DNA of 64,000 nucleotides from the NCBI GenBank assembly GCA_002067865.1, contig MVRC01000012.1, forward strand, positions 29,395 through 93,394. The letters are read 5' to 3'. How positions within the stretch are numbered: position 1 is the first letter of the stretch; each line of letters begins with the position of its first letter. The notes under the pieces are model-generated. The model was given only the letters and a program-made list of their open reading frames with translations, had not been told where the DNA came from and ran no database searches. Shown one piece after another: positions 43,249 through 52,229 of this stretch. The stretch comes from Methanomassiliicoccales archaeon PtaU1.Bin124 (GTDB lineage Archaea > Thermoplasmatota > Thermoplasmata > Methanomassiliicoccales > UBA472). Position numbers and translations under genes: made by a program.

Positions 43249-43381
43249 CTTCCCAGTGAAAATCGCCCATGATGCTATATGAACAGCTTGGGCAGTTTAT
43301 CATCGTAGATAATCATTCGAATGGAAATGAAGGGGTTCGTTTTTACATCCAGATGTTGTCGATATGAAAAAAGGCCAGAAA

Positions 43382-44476
43382 TTACCTCTGCACCGCCGGG
43401 TCCTGCTGCGTCACGCAGTGGAATCCGCCGTATCCGTACACAAGGTCCTCCGCCCTGATCGGCACGACCTCTCTTCCCGGGAAGAACGAGCTAATCAGTT
43501 CCCTTGCCACGGCATCGTTCTCGTCCCCGAACACCGGCAGCAGAACGACCTTGTTTCCGATGTAGAAGTTGGCATAACTGGCCGGCAGGTTCCGTTCCTC
43601 CTCCGGTAGGGGGATCGGTCTAGGCATGGGCAACTTCAACACCTCCAGCTTGTTCCCCGCCTCATCGGTCGATGCCTTGAGTATCTCGAGGTTCGTCTCC
43701 AGCACCTGATTGTTCTCGCCGACATCGGACCAGGCGCACAGCACCGACCTTGGCCCTACGAATCGGGCGAAGTCGTCCACGTGGCCATCCGTATCATCGC
43801 CCTCGATGCCTGATCTCAACCAGATGACGTGCGGAGCGCCGATGTAATGCTCCAGATACCCCTCGATGTCCTCCCTGGTCAGCTGGGGATTGCGGTTCTT
43901 GTTGAGCAGGCACTGTTCGGTCGTCAGGACCGTTCCGGTCCCGTTCACGTCGATGGACCCGCCCTCCAGCACGATGCCTGGTAGGAACGTCCGCACCTTG
44001 GACCAGGCCACGACCTCCTCTCCCGTCTTGTCGTCGTACATGAGGTCATCATACTTCCCTCCCCAGGCATTGAACCTCCACTTAGTGGCGGCCTTCCGCC
44101 TGCCGTCCTTCGACAGCAGGTATGTCGGGCCGTAGTCCCGCATCCACACATCGGCCGATCTGATCTGCACGAACTTGACGTTGGACCATGTCGGACCGAT
44201 GTCCTTCAGTGCTCTCTCGGCCCGGTCCTCCAGCTCTTGATCGTCCACCAGGATGCGCACGATCTCTCCGCCGCTTAGAGCCTTGACCATCTCCGCGTAG
44301 ACCGATTCCACCTTCTCCAGGTGGTCGTCGGGGAAGGTGAGCGGGTTCTTCGGCCAGGAAAGCCAGGTGGCCTCATGCGGGGCCCATTCGGCCGGCATAA
44401 CATAACCGGCCTCAAGGGGCGTCTGGCCGGCGATGCCCTGCACCGGCTCGCAGTTGCACAGCGGCCTCTTCTTCAC
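43382..44476 (-). CDS. aguA: Agmatine deiminase
   Basis: 364 residues, guanidino-group-modifying superfamily. MPAEWAPHEATWLSWP, ADVWMRDYGPTY, the GDDTDGHVDDFARF acid/His segment and catalytic cysteine in GGFHCVTQQDPA near the C-terminus are intact. Converts agmatine to N-carbamoylputrescine. The GTG at 44476 overlaps the aguB stop as GTGA. Alternative start is the ATG of MPAEW, about 26 codons in. It forms a two-gene putrescine pathway with aguB. Confidence 0.94.
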   Translation of the reverse strand: MKKRPLCNCEPVQGIAGQTPLEAGYVMPAEWAPHEATWLSWPKNPLTFPDDHLEKVESVYAEMVKALSGGEIVRILVDDQELEDRAERALKDIGPTWSNVKFVQIRSADVWMRDYGPTYLLSKDGRRKAATKWRFNAWGGKYDDLMYDDKTGEEVVAWSKVRTFLPGIVLEGGSIDVNGTGTVLTTEQCLLNKNRNPQLTREDIEGYLEHYIGAPHVIWLRSGIEGDDTDGHVDDFARFVGPRSVLCAWSDVGENNQVLETNLEILKASTDEAGNKLEVLKLPMPRPIPLPEEERNLPASYANFYIGNKVVLLPVFGDENDAVARELISSFFPGREVVPIRAEDLVYGYGGFHCVTQQDPAVQR

Positions 44477-45360
44477 TTCTCCACCTTCCTGGTGATCTCG
44501 GAATAGCATTCCGGCCGTCTGTTGTAGAAGAAGCGCCAGCCCTCCCGCACGTCCTTGCCGTGGTCCAGGTCCACCTGGTGCACGATGACCCGGTCCCTCT
44601 TCCACGCCCTGGTCAGCGTCCGTCCGAACGCATCGATGATGAACGATCCGCCCCAGAACTCCATCTGGTCCTCGGTGCCGCAGCGGTTGACCCCGGCCAC
44701 GATGACGTTGTTGGCCACTGCATGGCCCCTCATGACGCTCTCCCAGGCGAACTGCCAATTGCCCTCGGCCTGCTCTATCCCCTTGACAGTGCCGATGGCC
44801 GTAGGGTAGAAGATCATCTCCGCTCCCTGCAAAGCGCAGCAGCGCGCCGCCTCGGGGAACCACTGGTCGTAGCAGATGAGGACGGATATCTTCCCGTACT
44901 TGGTGTCGAAGATCTTGAACCCAGTATCGCCTGGTGCGAAGTAATGCTGCTCGTAGAAGTTCTCGTCATGGGGGATGTGGGTCTTGCGGTACTTGCCCAG
45001 CATGGTGCCGTCCGCGTCGATCACGACCGAGGTGTTGAACAGTCTCTCCCCGTCCTTCTCGTAGATGGAGCCGCCCACCACCACGACGTTGTTCTCCCTG
45101 GCCGCCTGGCACAGGCGGTCGGTGGACTTACCCGGAATGGTCTCCAGGAACGCCATCCTCTCCTCGGCGCTCAGGTCCGCCCCCTCGTACTGGGCGAAGT
45201 AGCGGGTGGTGAAGAGCTCGGGCAGGCAGACCACGTTCGCGCCCTTCTGAGCGGCCCGGCCGATCAGGCGCACTGCCTTTGATAGATTCTTATCCGGGTC
45301 CACCTCCATGCTCATCTGGAGCAGCCCCAGCTTGAGCGTCCTCCTCCCTTGCGTCGACAT
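44473..45360 (-). CDS. aguB: N-carbamoylputrescine amidase
   Basis: 295 residues of the nitrilase superfamily. Catalytic triad Glu (CLPELFTTRYF), Lys (GKYRKTHIPHD) and Cys (LICYDQWFPEA) are visible. Hydrolyses N-carbamoylputrescine to putrescine, CO2 and ammonia, completing the aguA step. Upstream gene of the pair. Confidence 0.95.
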   Translation of the reverse strand: MSTQGRRTLKLGLLQMSMEVDPDKNLSKAVRLIGRAAQKGANVVCLPELFTTRYFAQYEGADLSAEERMAFLETIPGKSTDRLCQAARENNVVVVGGSIYEKDGERLFNTSVVIDADGTMLGKYRKTHIPHDENFYEQHYFAPGDTGFKIFDTKYGKISVLICYDQWFPEAARCCALQGAEMIFYPTAIGTVKGIEQAEGNWQFAWESVMRGHAVANNVIVAGVNRCGTEDQMEFWGGSFIIDAFGRTLTRAWKRDRVIVHQVDLDHGKDVREGWRFFYNRRPECYSEITRKVEK

Positions 45361-45401
45361 CGTATCAGCTCGATGATGTCAGCGTATTTCAGGCTAACGC
45401 C

Positions 45402-45956
45402 CTACTCCCGCTTGAACTCCTTGATGATGTGGATGACCTGCTGTTCCTCCGCCTCGTCCTTGAAGGCGTTCATCCTTCTCCCGAGGGCGATGGCGAAGTC
45501 CGCGTAGGCGTTGGGCCAGGCGGTTATCACGTTTCCGTCCTCCACCAGGTCCTCATCGACATAGGTGCCGCCCTCGAAGTCCCCCTTCCTTTCCTCGTAG
45601 ACGGAGGTGGTGAAGCGCTTGCCCTGCAGCACGCCAGCCTTGCCCAGATGCACCGGCCCGCCGCAGATCGCAGCCAGCAGCTTGCCGCGGTCGTTCAGTC
45701 CGCGCAGCTTCTTCCCCAGGATCATGTTCCCGGCGATGACGTCCGGCTGTCCGCCCGGTATGATGAACAGCGATATCTCGTCCGGTATCATATCTTCCAG
45801 CAAGCGGTGGGGGCGGAGACGAAAGCCTTCCATGCTCTCATAGTCCCTCATCTCCAACCCATAGGTGACCACCTCCCCCTTGTCCTTCAAGATCCAGGAG
45901 GCGAACATGACCTCGAACTGTGCGCATGTATCGTAAACGAGAATGCCGGTGTGCAT
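45402..45956 (-). CDS. DJ-1/PfpI-family protein
   Basis: 184 residues. Class I amidotransferase-like fold with nucleophile-elbow cysteine in AAICGGPVHLGKAG (near residue 97) and IIPGGQPDVI upstream. Members act as deglycases, hydratases or chaperones; the exact role cannot be fixed. It is encoded 4 nt from the methyltransferase gene and probably co-transcribed with it. Confidence 0.88.
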   Translation of the reverse strand: MHTGILVYDTCAQFEVMFASWILKDKGEVVTYGLEMRDYESMEGFRLRPHRLLEDMIPDEISLFIIPGGQPDVIAGNMILGKKLRGLNDRGKLLAAICGGPVHLGKAGVLQGKRFTTSVYEERKGDFEGGTYVDEDLVEDGNVITAWPNAYADFAIALGRRMNAFKDEAEEQQVIHIIKEFKRE

Positions 45957-45960
45957 CGAT

Positions 45961-46659
45961 TCACCTGCGAGCCCATACCACTGCGGCCATATAGTTCTTC
46001 CAGATGACGTCGACCTTGGAGAAGCCGACCTCCTTCAGCCATCCTAGCTGGTCGGTGAGGACGGGAAGCGAATCCTCCCTCTTGTGGCGGTCCATCACTT
46101 CCTCCACCCCGGCCTGGTCCATGCTGGTGGCCATGTACTCCCTCCACCTGCGCTTATACAGGGCATCGACCCATTCGTCGGCCGACAGCACGGCATCGGC
46201 GTTGACGAACACCCCGCCCGGCTTGAGGGCGTTCCAGATATTGGCATAGAAATCCCTCTTGTCATCGTCGGTGACGATGTGGTGCAATGAGAGCGAGGCG
46301 ATGACGGCGTCCTGGCCGTCCGGCATCTCCAGTTCGTAGAAGTCCTTCTCCAGGAACGATACATCCTCGTACGAAGCGAAACGCCGCCTGGCCTTGTCCA
46401 GCATCTCCCTGGTCATGTCGACGCAGAGCAGCCTTGCCTTGGGGTACTTCTGCAGCAGGCAGGCGGAAAGGTTGCCCGTCCCCGTTCCCAGGTCGACCAC
46501 GCTCGGGCTCGATCCCATTGGCATCGGCAAGGAATCGATCGCGGCGTCCAGCATGGCGTGGTAGTCCTTCATGAAGCGGACGATCTCATCGTCGTACTCC
46601 TCGCTCCTGTTGGAGAAGTTCTGCCGTATCGAGCTCATCCTCTTGCCCTGCTCGCTCAT
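45961..46659 (-). CDS. Class I SAM-dependent methyltransferase (A)
   Basis: 232 residues. Motif I VVDLGTGTGNLSACLL, acidic motif II region (LLCVDMTREML), post-motif DAVIASLSLHHI. Substrate unknown; the helical N-terminus and C-terminus resemble small-molecule methyltransferases. Start ATG 46659. It is upstream of the DJ-1-like gene in a probable operon with it. Confidence 0.85.
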   Translation of the reverse strand: MSEQGKRMSSIRQNFSNRSEEYDDEIVRFMKDYHAMLDAAIDSLPMPMGSSPSVVDLGTGTGNLSACLLQKYPKARLLCVDMTREMLDKARRRFASYEDVSFLEKDFYELEMPDGQDAVIASLSLHHIVTDDDKRDFYANIWNALKPGGVFVNADAVLSADEWVDALYKRRWREYMATSMDQAGVEEVMDRHKREDSLPVLTDQLGWLKEVGFSKVDVIWKNYMAAVVWARR

Positions 46660-46703
46660 GGACTGCGCATCGGGCGGGGGCGAAATAATGTTTTGGAGAA
46701 CAC

Positions 46704-47387
46704 TCAGAAGGCTTCGACCGTTCTCTTCGGCTTGCGCAGCACGACCTCGTAGAGCTTCTTGGTGAACGGGGGCGAGCGGTCCTCGAACTCCTTGATGTGG
46801 ACGATCTCCCAGCCCTTCGCCAGCGATTCTATCTGCTCCTTGGTGAAGAAGTGCACCACGAAGCCCATGGGGTTGCGCCACATGTCCTTCCCCGCCGCAT
46901 CGAACTTGCCGTAGTGGGGGTCGTGGTCGTTGCGCACGGAGAATATCTTCAGCCCGCCCGGGCGCAGCACCCGGAAGCATTCGTCCATGATGCTCTGCAG
47001 CTCCTCGTCGCTCAGCTCCATGCACATCAGCATGTGGGAGTAGATGGCATCGATGGAGTTGTCCTGGAACGGAAGCCCGTCCCGAACGTCGTGCACCTGG
47101 CCCTTGATGTTCCCCAGGTTCATGTCGTTGGCCCGGTCCCGCAGCTGGCAGATGCCCGCCTCGGAGTAGTCCATGGCGGTGACGAACAGGCCGTTCCGGG
47201 CGAAGTACCACGTGTCCCGGCCCTGGCCGCAGCCCAGCTCGACCACGTCCCTGACCTTCTCCTGCAGCATCAACGGCAGGACGCTCTCGGCCAGCTCGCT
47301 GGGCTTGGAACCGAAGAAGTCCTTCTGCACATAGGTCGTCTCCCACTGTCTTTGCTGGCCCTCGGACCTGCGCCCCGTCATGATCAT
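46704..47387 (-). CDS. Class I SAM-dependent methyltransferase (B)
   Basis: 227 residues, TehB/thiopurine-like architecture. Motif I VVELGCGQGRDTWYFARNG, motif II VTAMDYSEAGI, and LRPGGLKIFSVRNDHDPHYG after the fourth strand. Such proteins often methylate small or metalloid substrates. ATG 47387 is preceded by GAGGGG. 44 nt separate it from methyltransferase A. Confidence 0.85.
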   Translation of the reverse strand: MIMTGRRSEGQQRQWETTYVQKDFFGSKPSELAESVLPLMLQEKVRDVVELGCGQGRDTWYFARNGLFVTAMDYSEAGICQLRDRANDMNLGNIKGQVHDVRDGLPFQDNSIDAIYSHMLMCMELSDEELQSIMDECFRVLRPGGLKIFSVRNDHDPHYGKFDAAGKDMWRNPMGFVVHFFTKEQIESLAKGWEIVHIKEFEDRSPPFTKKLYEVVLRKPKRTVEAF

Positions 47388-47482
47388 GTCAGCCCCTCGG
47401 GTGAATATAACCTTTCCCAAAAGCCATTATCTACCGGCCATTCAGATGGGAATCCGGGGTTGAGCTTCTGGGATTCATCGAG

Positions 47483-48388
47483 GTGCGCGAGCTGAGGAAG
47501 ACCTTCGGAAAGGTGAAGGCAGTGGATGGGGTGAGCTTCGAGATCGAGAAGGGGGAGATGTTCGGCCTGCTCGGTCCGAACGGGGCGGGGAAGACCACCA
47601 CCATACGAATGCTCACCGGCATCTTCGATCCAGATTCTGGTGTCATAGAGGTCGACGGAAAGGACATGGCGAAGCACAAGCTGGGATCGAAGGCTCGCAT
47701 GGGCATCATCCCGGAGATCGGCAACGTCTACCCGGACCTCACCGCCAGGCAGAACCTGGAGCTGTTCGCGCAGTTCTACGGCATCGGCAAGGAGGAGAGG
47801 AAGGCCAGGGCGGATAGGATGCTGGGCGACCTTGGCCTGAAGGACAGGGCGGACGACATGCTGAGGGGCTTCTCGAAGGGCATGAAGCAGCGGGTCAGCA
47901 TCGGCTGCGCCATGGTGCACGAGCCGGACATTCTCTTCCTGGACGAGCCGACGGAAGGACTGGACGTTCAGTCCAGGCGCCTCATCGTCGACAAGGTGAA
48001 GGAGCTCAACGCCAAGGGCAGCACCGTCCTTCTCACGACGCACAACATCGAGGAGGCCAGGCGTCTCTGCCAGAGGGTTTGCATCATCAACAAGGGCAAG
48101 GTCGTCGCCATCGATTCGCCCGAACGGCTCAGGTCCACCTTCACCGAGGTCCAGTCGGTCGAGGTGTCGTTCGATAGGAAGGTGGGATGCGACCTATTCC
48201 AGGAGAAGTGCGTCGCCTCGGCCACGGAGTACGGGGACAAGGTCCGCATCTACACCAACGACCCGGACGCGGTCATCGATTACCTGGTCAGGCTGAAGCA
48301 TGAGAGGGGCCTGAAGATCGTCTCGCTGCAAGTATTAGGCCCGACGCTGGAGGACGTGTTCGTCAAGCTGACGGAGGGGTCCAGATGA
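47483..48388 (+). CDS. ABC-2 exporter ATP-binding protein
   Basis: 301 residues. Walker A GPNGAGKTTT, Q-loop region, signature RGFSKGMKQRV (a FSKG-type signature common in ABC-2 exporters), Walker B ILFLDEPTEGLD and TTHNIEEA. The family normally starts with an extra two or three residues before VRELRKTFG; only GTG 47483 is available in frame, so the start is slightly short or uses a rare codon. It overlaps the permease gene by ATGA. Confidence 0.93.
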   Translation: MRELRKTFGKVKAVDGVSFEIEKGEMFGLLGPNGAGKTTTIRMLTGIFDPDSGVIEVDGKDMAKHKLGSKARMGIIPEIGNVYPDLTARQNLELFAQFYGIGKEERKARADRMLGDLGLKDRADDMLRGFSKGMKQRVSIGCAMVHEPDILFLDEPTEGLDVQSRRLIVDKVKELNAKGSTVLLTTHNIEEARRLCQRVCIINKGKVVAIDSPERLRSTFTEVQSVEVSFDRKVGCDLFQEKCVASATEYGDKVRIYTNDPDAVIDYLVRLKHERGLKIVSLQVLGPTLEDVFVKLTEGSR

Positions 48389-49137
48389 ACTACGACCTGA
48401 TGCTGCGCGGAACGCTGGTCACGGCCAAGAAGGACATGATGATCTACTACCGCAAGGCGCCGGTGTACATCTTCGGCCTCATCCTGCCGACCTTCCTCTT
48501 CTTCGCCTTCTTCGTCGGCCGGGACCTGGACATGCAGAAGTACTTCCCTGGCTTCCTGGCCATGTCGCTCTTCTTCACCGCGTCATCGGTCGGTCCGCTG
48601 ATCATCCCCTGGGAGAAGCAGGCCGGTACCTTCGAGCGTCTATTATCATTGCCGTTGAACATACCGATGCTCATCCTGGGGGACTCGTTGGCAGGGGCGG
48701 CGTTCGGCCTGTTCATCAGCACCATCATATTCGCGTTCGGATCGCTGCTGGTAGGGATCACAGCGCCGATCGGGCTGCTCATCCTTCTGCCGTTCTTCTT
48801 CATCATCGGGAACGTCTGCTTCGCCGCCATGGGCGTGCTGCTCTCCTCCCCCGCCGGAAAGGTGCCGGCGAACATCATGATGCTGGCCGCGCTGGTCCGC
48901 TTCCCCCTCATCTTCATCAGCGGCGTCTTCGTGCCGCTGAGCGAGATGACCGGGGCCGGGCAGGTGGTGGCGTACTTCTCGCCGCTCACCTACCTGGTGG
49001 ACGGTCTCAACGCGGCGCTGGGGCAGGAGGCGGTCATAGGGGCGGGATGGGACCTCCTGGCCCTGTTCCTGTTCACGATCATATTCCTGGCCGGGGCCAG
49101 CTACGTGCTGAAGAGGAAGGCGATGAAGGGGCTGTGA
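48385..49137 (+). CDS. ABC-2 type permease
   Basis: 250 residues with six predicted transmembrane helices and the ABC-2 family stretch LAALVRFPLIFISGVFVPLSEM near residues 172-192. Partner of the preceding ATPase in an exporter of unknown substrate (drugs, lipids or polysaccharides are typical). Confidence 0.9.
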   Translation: MNYDLMLRGTLVTAKKDMMIYYRKAPVYIFGLILPTFLFFAFFVGRDLDMQKYFPGFLAMSLFFTASSVGPLIIPWEKQAGTFERLLSLPLNIPMLILGDSLAGAAFGLFISTIIFAFGSLLVGITAPIGLLILLPFFFIIGNVCFAAMGVLLSSPAGKVPANIMMLAALVRFPLIFISGVFVPLSEMTGAGQVVAYFSPLTYLVDGLNAALGQEAVIGAGWDLLALFLFTIIFLAGASYVLKRKAMKGL

Positions 49138-49158
49138 GGCAGGGTTCATATTCCCGCA

Positions 49159-50097
49159 ATGGAATCATCGTCCATGGCCAAGGAGGAGCGGTTCGATGGC
49201 GACCCCGTTCTTAAACATTTGATGTCCGGGGGCAGGGCAACGCTGCAGGAGGCGCTGTCGTTCCCGCCGCTGAGGTCTTTGGTCGACCAAGTGAACGGAC
49301 CATGGCCCCCGCTCACCAGCCACAAGAGCGCCGGGCATCCCCTGCACACCCTGGTCTTCCTTTCGGAACTGGGCATATCGGAGGAGGAGCTTGGCGTGCA
49401 GATGGCGGTGCGGAGGCTGCTCTCATCGCTCTCGACCGAAGGTCTGTTCCAGGTGCCGGTCAAGATACCAGTGCACTTTGGTGGTTCGGGGGAGCTCTCC
49501 GATTCCTGGGCGCTGTGCGATGCCCCGCTCTGCTCTTATGCATTGATCAACCTGGGCCACGGCGACGAGGTGATCGGGCGATCGATCGACACCATGCGGG
49601 CGATGGTGCGGGAGAACGGCTGGCCTTGCGTCACCTCCCCCTCGATGGGTGGTTTCCATGGTCCTGGCAAGAAAGGCGACCCATGCCCCTATGCCAACCT
49701 CATCATGCTGAGGCTGCTCTCAACGGACCCATCCTCGCTCCGTTCAAACGAGGCAAGGCAAGGGTACGAGGCGGCCATGGACCTCTGGACCAATAGCAGG
49801 CAGGTGCATCCCTATCAGTTCTACATGGGCACCGACTTCCGCAAGCTCAAGCTGCCCTTCATCTGGTACGACATCATGCACTTCGGCGAGGTGATGAGCA
49901 GATATCCCTGGGCCAGGGACGATGAGCGGTTCAGGGACGTCATGTCGATCATAAGGTCCAGCGGAAATGGCAGCGGCCATTACATCCCTGGATCGGTCTG
50001 GACGGCATGGAAGGACTGGGACTTCGGTCAAAAGAAGGAACCGTCCAGATGGCTGGAGTTCGCCATCCGGAGGATCGAAGATCGGTTAAGGGATTAG
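49159..50097 (+). CDS. Hypothetical protein, possible alpha/alpha-toroid
   Basis: 312 residues, not recognised. Mixed helical pattern with repeated short helices and aromatic/glycine turns (LINLGHGDEVIGRSIDTM; RENGWPCVTSP), reminiscent of prenyltransferase or squalene-cyclase toroids but without a DxDD or QW signature I can see. It begins 21 nt after the ABC permease and may be in the same transcript. Confidence 0.65.
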   Translation: MESSSMAKEERFDGDPVLKHLMSGGRATLQEALSFPPLRSLVDQVNGPWPPLTSHKSAGHPLHTLVFLSELGISEEELGVQMAVRRLLSSLSTEGLFQVPVKIPVHFGGSGELSDSWALCDAPLCSYALINLGHGDEVIGRSIDTMRAMVRENGWPCVTSPSMGGFHGPGKKGDPCPYANLIMLRLLSTDPSSLRSNEARQGYEAAMDLWTNSRQVHPYQFYMGTDFRKLKLPFIWYDIMHFGEVMSRYPWARDDERFRDVMSIIRSSGNGSGHYIPGSVWTAWKDWDFGQKKEPSRWLEFAIRRIEDRLRD

Positions 50098-50144
50098 GCC
50101 GCAGGGGGCTGCGGCCACTTGTACTTCGGTACCACGGCATCACC

Positions 50145-50669
50145 TCACATCAGCGACCTGGCCCAGGCGCGGATCTGGTCCCAGTCGCGGAAATCGTAGG
50201 GCTTGCTCATGTCCAGGCCCTTCCGTTCGAAATCCTTCTTCGCCCCGTTCAGCAGCGCCTTCACCAGGAAGCCGTACTTGCTGAAGTCCAGCACGCCGCC
50301 GAACAGGCCGGTCCGCTCGGGCGCGAGGCTATGCTTCGCCGCCACGTCCTCCAGGTACTTCTTCCTGCACTCATCGATGGGGCTGCGCTGCAGCACCACG
50401 TCCCCGCAGCACACGAAGAGCGACGTCCGCTTCTTCGCCAGCTCCGGAGATCGCTCCTTCAGGAACGTGTCCGCCTCCTTCGTCCAGGCCCCCATGTGAA
50501 TGGCGCTGCCCACGACGAACAGGTCGTAGCCGCCCAGGTCCGGACACTTGCCGTTCCTCAGGTCCAGCACATCGACCTCGGTCATCCCCTGCCTGAGCAC
50601 CGCGGCGATCTCATCTGCCACCTGGCCGGTCGTGCCGTACTTCGTCCCGAAGGCCACCAGCGCCCTCAA
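50145..50669 (-). CDS. Flavodoxin-domain protein (HemG-like)
   Basis: 174 residues. FMN phosphate loop FGTKYGTTGQVADEIA, second loop VVGSAIHMGAWTKEAD, and SLFVCCGDVV. It resembles menaquinone-dependent protoporphyrinogen oxidase-type flavodoxins, but the same fold serves other electron carriers. TTG start at 50669. The next upstream gene encodes a small membrane protein one base away, so the two probably act together at the membrane. Confidence 0.85.
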   Translation of the reverse strand: MRALVAFGTKYGTTGQVADEIAAVLRQGMTEVDVLDLRNGKCPDLGGYDLFVVGSAIHMGAWTKEADTFLKERSPELAKKRTSLFVCCGDVVLQRSPIDECRKKYLEDVAAKHSLAPERTGLFGGVLDFSKYGFLVKALLNGAKKDFERKGLDMSKPYDFRDWDQIRAWARSLM

Positions 50670-50670
50670 C

Positions 50671-51057
50671 CTAGTTCACCGCCGGGAAGTCCTTCCGCCT
50701 CAGCACCAGGTAGACGATGAACCCGACCGGCAGGACGATGCCTAGCACCGGGGTGGGCTGGATGGCATAGATGGCCCACACATCGAACACGATCGTTACC
50801 GCGCTCAGGACGATGGTGCCATAGTAGCCGTACGAGGTGCGTCTGTACAGCAGGTAGGTGAACAGGAAGCCCAGTACGCCCAGCGCCACGAACATGGCCA
50901 GGATGTACGCCTGCACGTCAGATGCCACAACCTTTTCCGTCGCCGGGAAACCGGAATCGAATATCACGCCCGCCAGCGCCAGACGCAGTGCGCTCTGCAC
51001 CGCTGCCAGCAGGCAGACGATCGCCAAACTTGAAACGTTCTTGCCGAAGACCTTCAT
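50671..51057 (-). CDS. Small four-helix membrane protein
   Basis: 128 residues, four hydrophobic helices, no known family recognised. ATG 51057 (MKVFGKN) preferred; a start 12 codons upstream is possible. Separated by one base from the flavodoxin gene; may be its membrane partner. The 131-nt gap upstream (51058-51188) shows nothing else. Confidence 0.7.
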   Translation of the reverse strand: MKVFGKNVSSLAIVCLLAAVQSALRLALAGVIFDSGFPATEKVVASDVQAYILAMFVALGVLGFLFTYLLYRRTSYGYYGTIVLSAVTIVFDVWAIYAIQPTPVLGIVLPVGFIVYLVLRRKDFPAVN

Positions 51058-51188
51058 GATCTCACTGCCGCTGCGAAGTGATGCGAGGGTCATCTACCCT
51101 CGTCAATGCAGAAAAGCAAGAAAAGGTAGACCGCGGCCCTGGCAATGTCCCGAAGCTCAACGGACGGGATTACAAAGAGGACAGTTGC

Positions 51189-52130
51189 TCACTTGCCAGC
51201 CTTCCTCGCCTTGGCCTTGAGCGCCTCATCGAGGAAGAACGTGCGGTGATCATCATAGTAGTAGACCTGCCTCATGAAGTTCGGCACCACCGAAAAGAAC
51301 GAGCCGTCCTTCTCCAGCTCGCGGCACAGGTCGATGACCTCCTGCGGATTCCTGTTCCACAGCGTCACGATCATCAGGTTCGGCTTGTTGCTGAACGAGT
51401 AGGAGCGGAGCACGTTGGCCGAGATCCTTTTTATCAGCACGAACGCCACCTTCTCCCTCTCCACATTGTCCTTCAGCACGAGGTGCAGGTTGGTGATGGT
51501 CCCGCCCGCCAGGCCCAGGTTAAGATGGGCCGTGTGCTGCACCAGACCTTCCTTCTCCATGCGCTCCAGGCGCCGCCTCACCGTCTTCACCGAGGCGCCG
51601 ATCTCCTCGGCCACGTCGGACAACGGCCGCCGCGCATCTGTATGCAGCGCCTTGACGATCCTCAGGTCCAGCAGCGTCAGCTCTTCCTCCGGGTCATGAG
51701 GCGGCGTGGGGATGATGCCCACCTGGATGTCGGAGATGGCCGCCTCCTTCTGTACGTACGAGACGAACTTGGCCATCTCGTTCGGGTCCCGCACCACGCC
51801 GTGGACGTAGACGAAGTTGCCGCTGGCCGCAAAGAACACGGCCACCATCGGGTCCTTCTTGAACTTCTGGTCCAGCTCGTCCATGGACGGCGCCCTGGAC
51901 CACCCGAAGGCCATGACCCACATCTGCCCCAGCGCCTTGCTGCTGATGTTCGACGAGAACGCCTCCACGATCCCCTCGTCCATCAGCCCCTGGACCCTGC
52001 GGTGCACCGCCTGGGCGGTAAGCCCCAGGCTCTCCCCCAGATCGGAATAGGGCAGGCGGGAGTTCATCATCAGGCTCCTCCCCAATGCCAGGTCGGTCTC
52101 GTCCACGGAACGGCACTCACCTGTCGCCAT
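51189..52130 (-). CDS. Lrp/AsnC-family regulator with two HTH domains
   Basis: 313 residues. A first AsnC-type HTH (LPYSDLGESLGLTAQAVHRRVQGL, residues 26-49) is followed by a ligand-type region and a second HTH (DARRPLSDVAEEIGASVKTVRRRLERM near 165-191) with another regulatory region. Duplicated Lrp-like proteins of this kind are frequent in Thermoplasmatota and methanogens. It diverges from the hybrid kinase gene (100-nt gap), which it may control. Confidence 0.85.
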   Translation of the reverse strand: MATGECRSVDETDLALGRSLMMNSRLPYSDLGESLGLTAQAVHRRVQGLMDEGIVEAFSSNISSKALGQMWVMAFGWSRAPSMDELDQKFKKDPMVAVFFAASGNFVYVHGVVRDPNEMAKFVSYVQKEAAISDIQVGIIPTPPHDPEEELTLLDLRIVKALHTDARRPLSDVAEEIGASVKTVRRRLERMEKEGLVQHTAHLNLGLAGGTITNLHLVLKDNVEREKVAFVLIKRISANVLRSYSFSNKPNLMIVTLWNRNPQEVIDLCRELEKDGSFFSVVPNFMRQVYYYDDHRTFFLDEALKAKARKAGK

Positions 52131-52229
52131 AAATCCTTTATCACCCAACCGCCGACTGATTCACCGGGGTGATAATCGGGCGAAAGCGTTTTTAACGTCC
52201 CAGTGGCCATTGAAAATAAATACTGACCG

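Noticed and set aside
43382..44863. Agmatine deiminase extended to 44863
   Set aside because: The extension overlaps aguB in another frame; GTG 44476 gives a GTGA overlap with the aguB stop.
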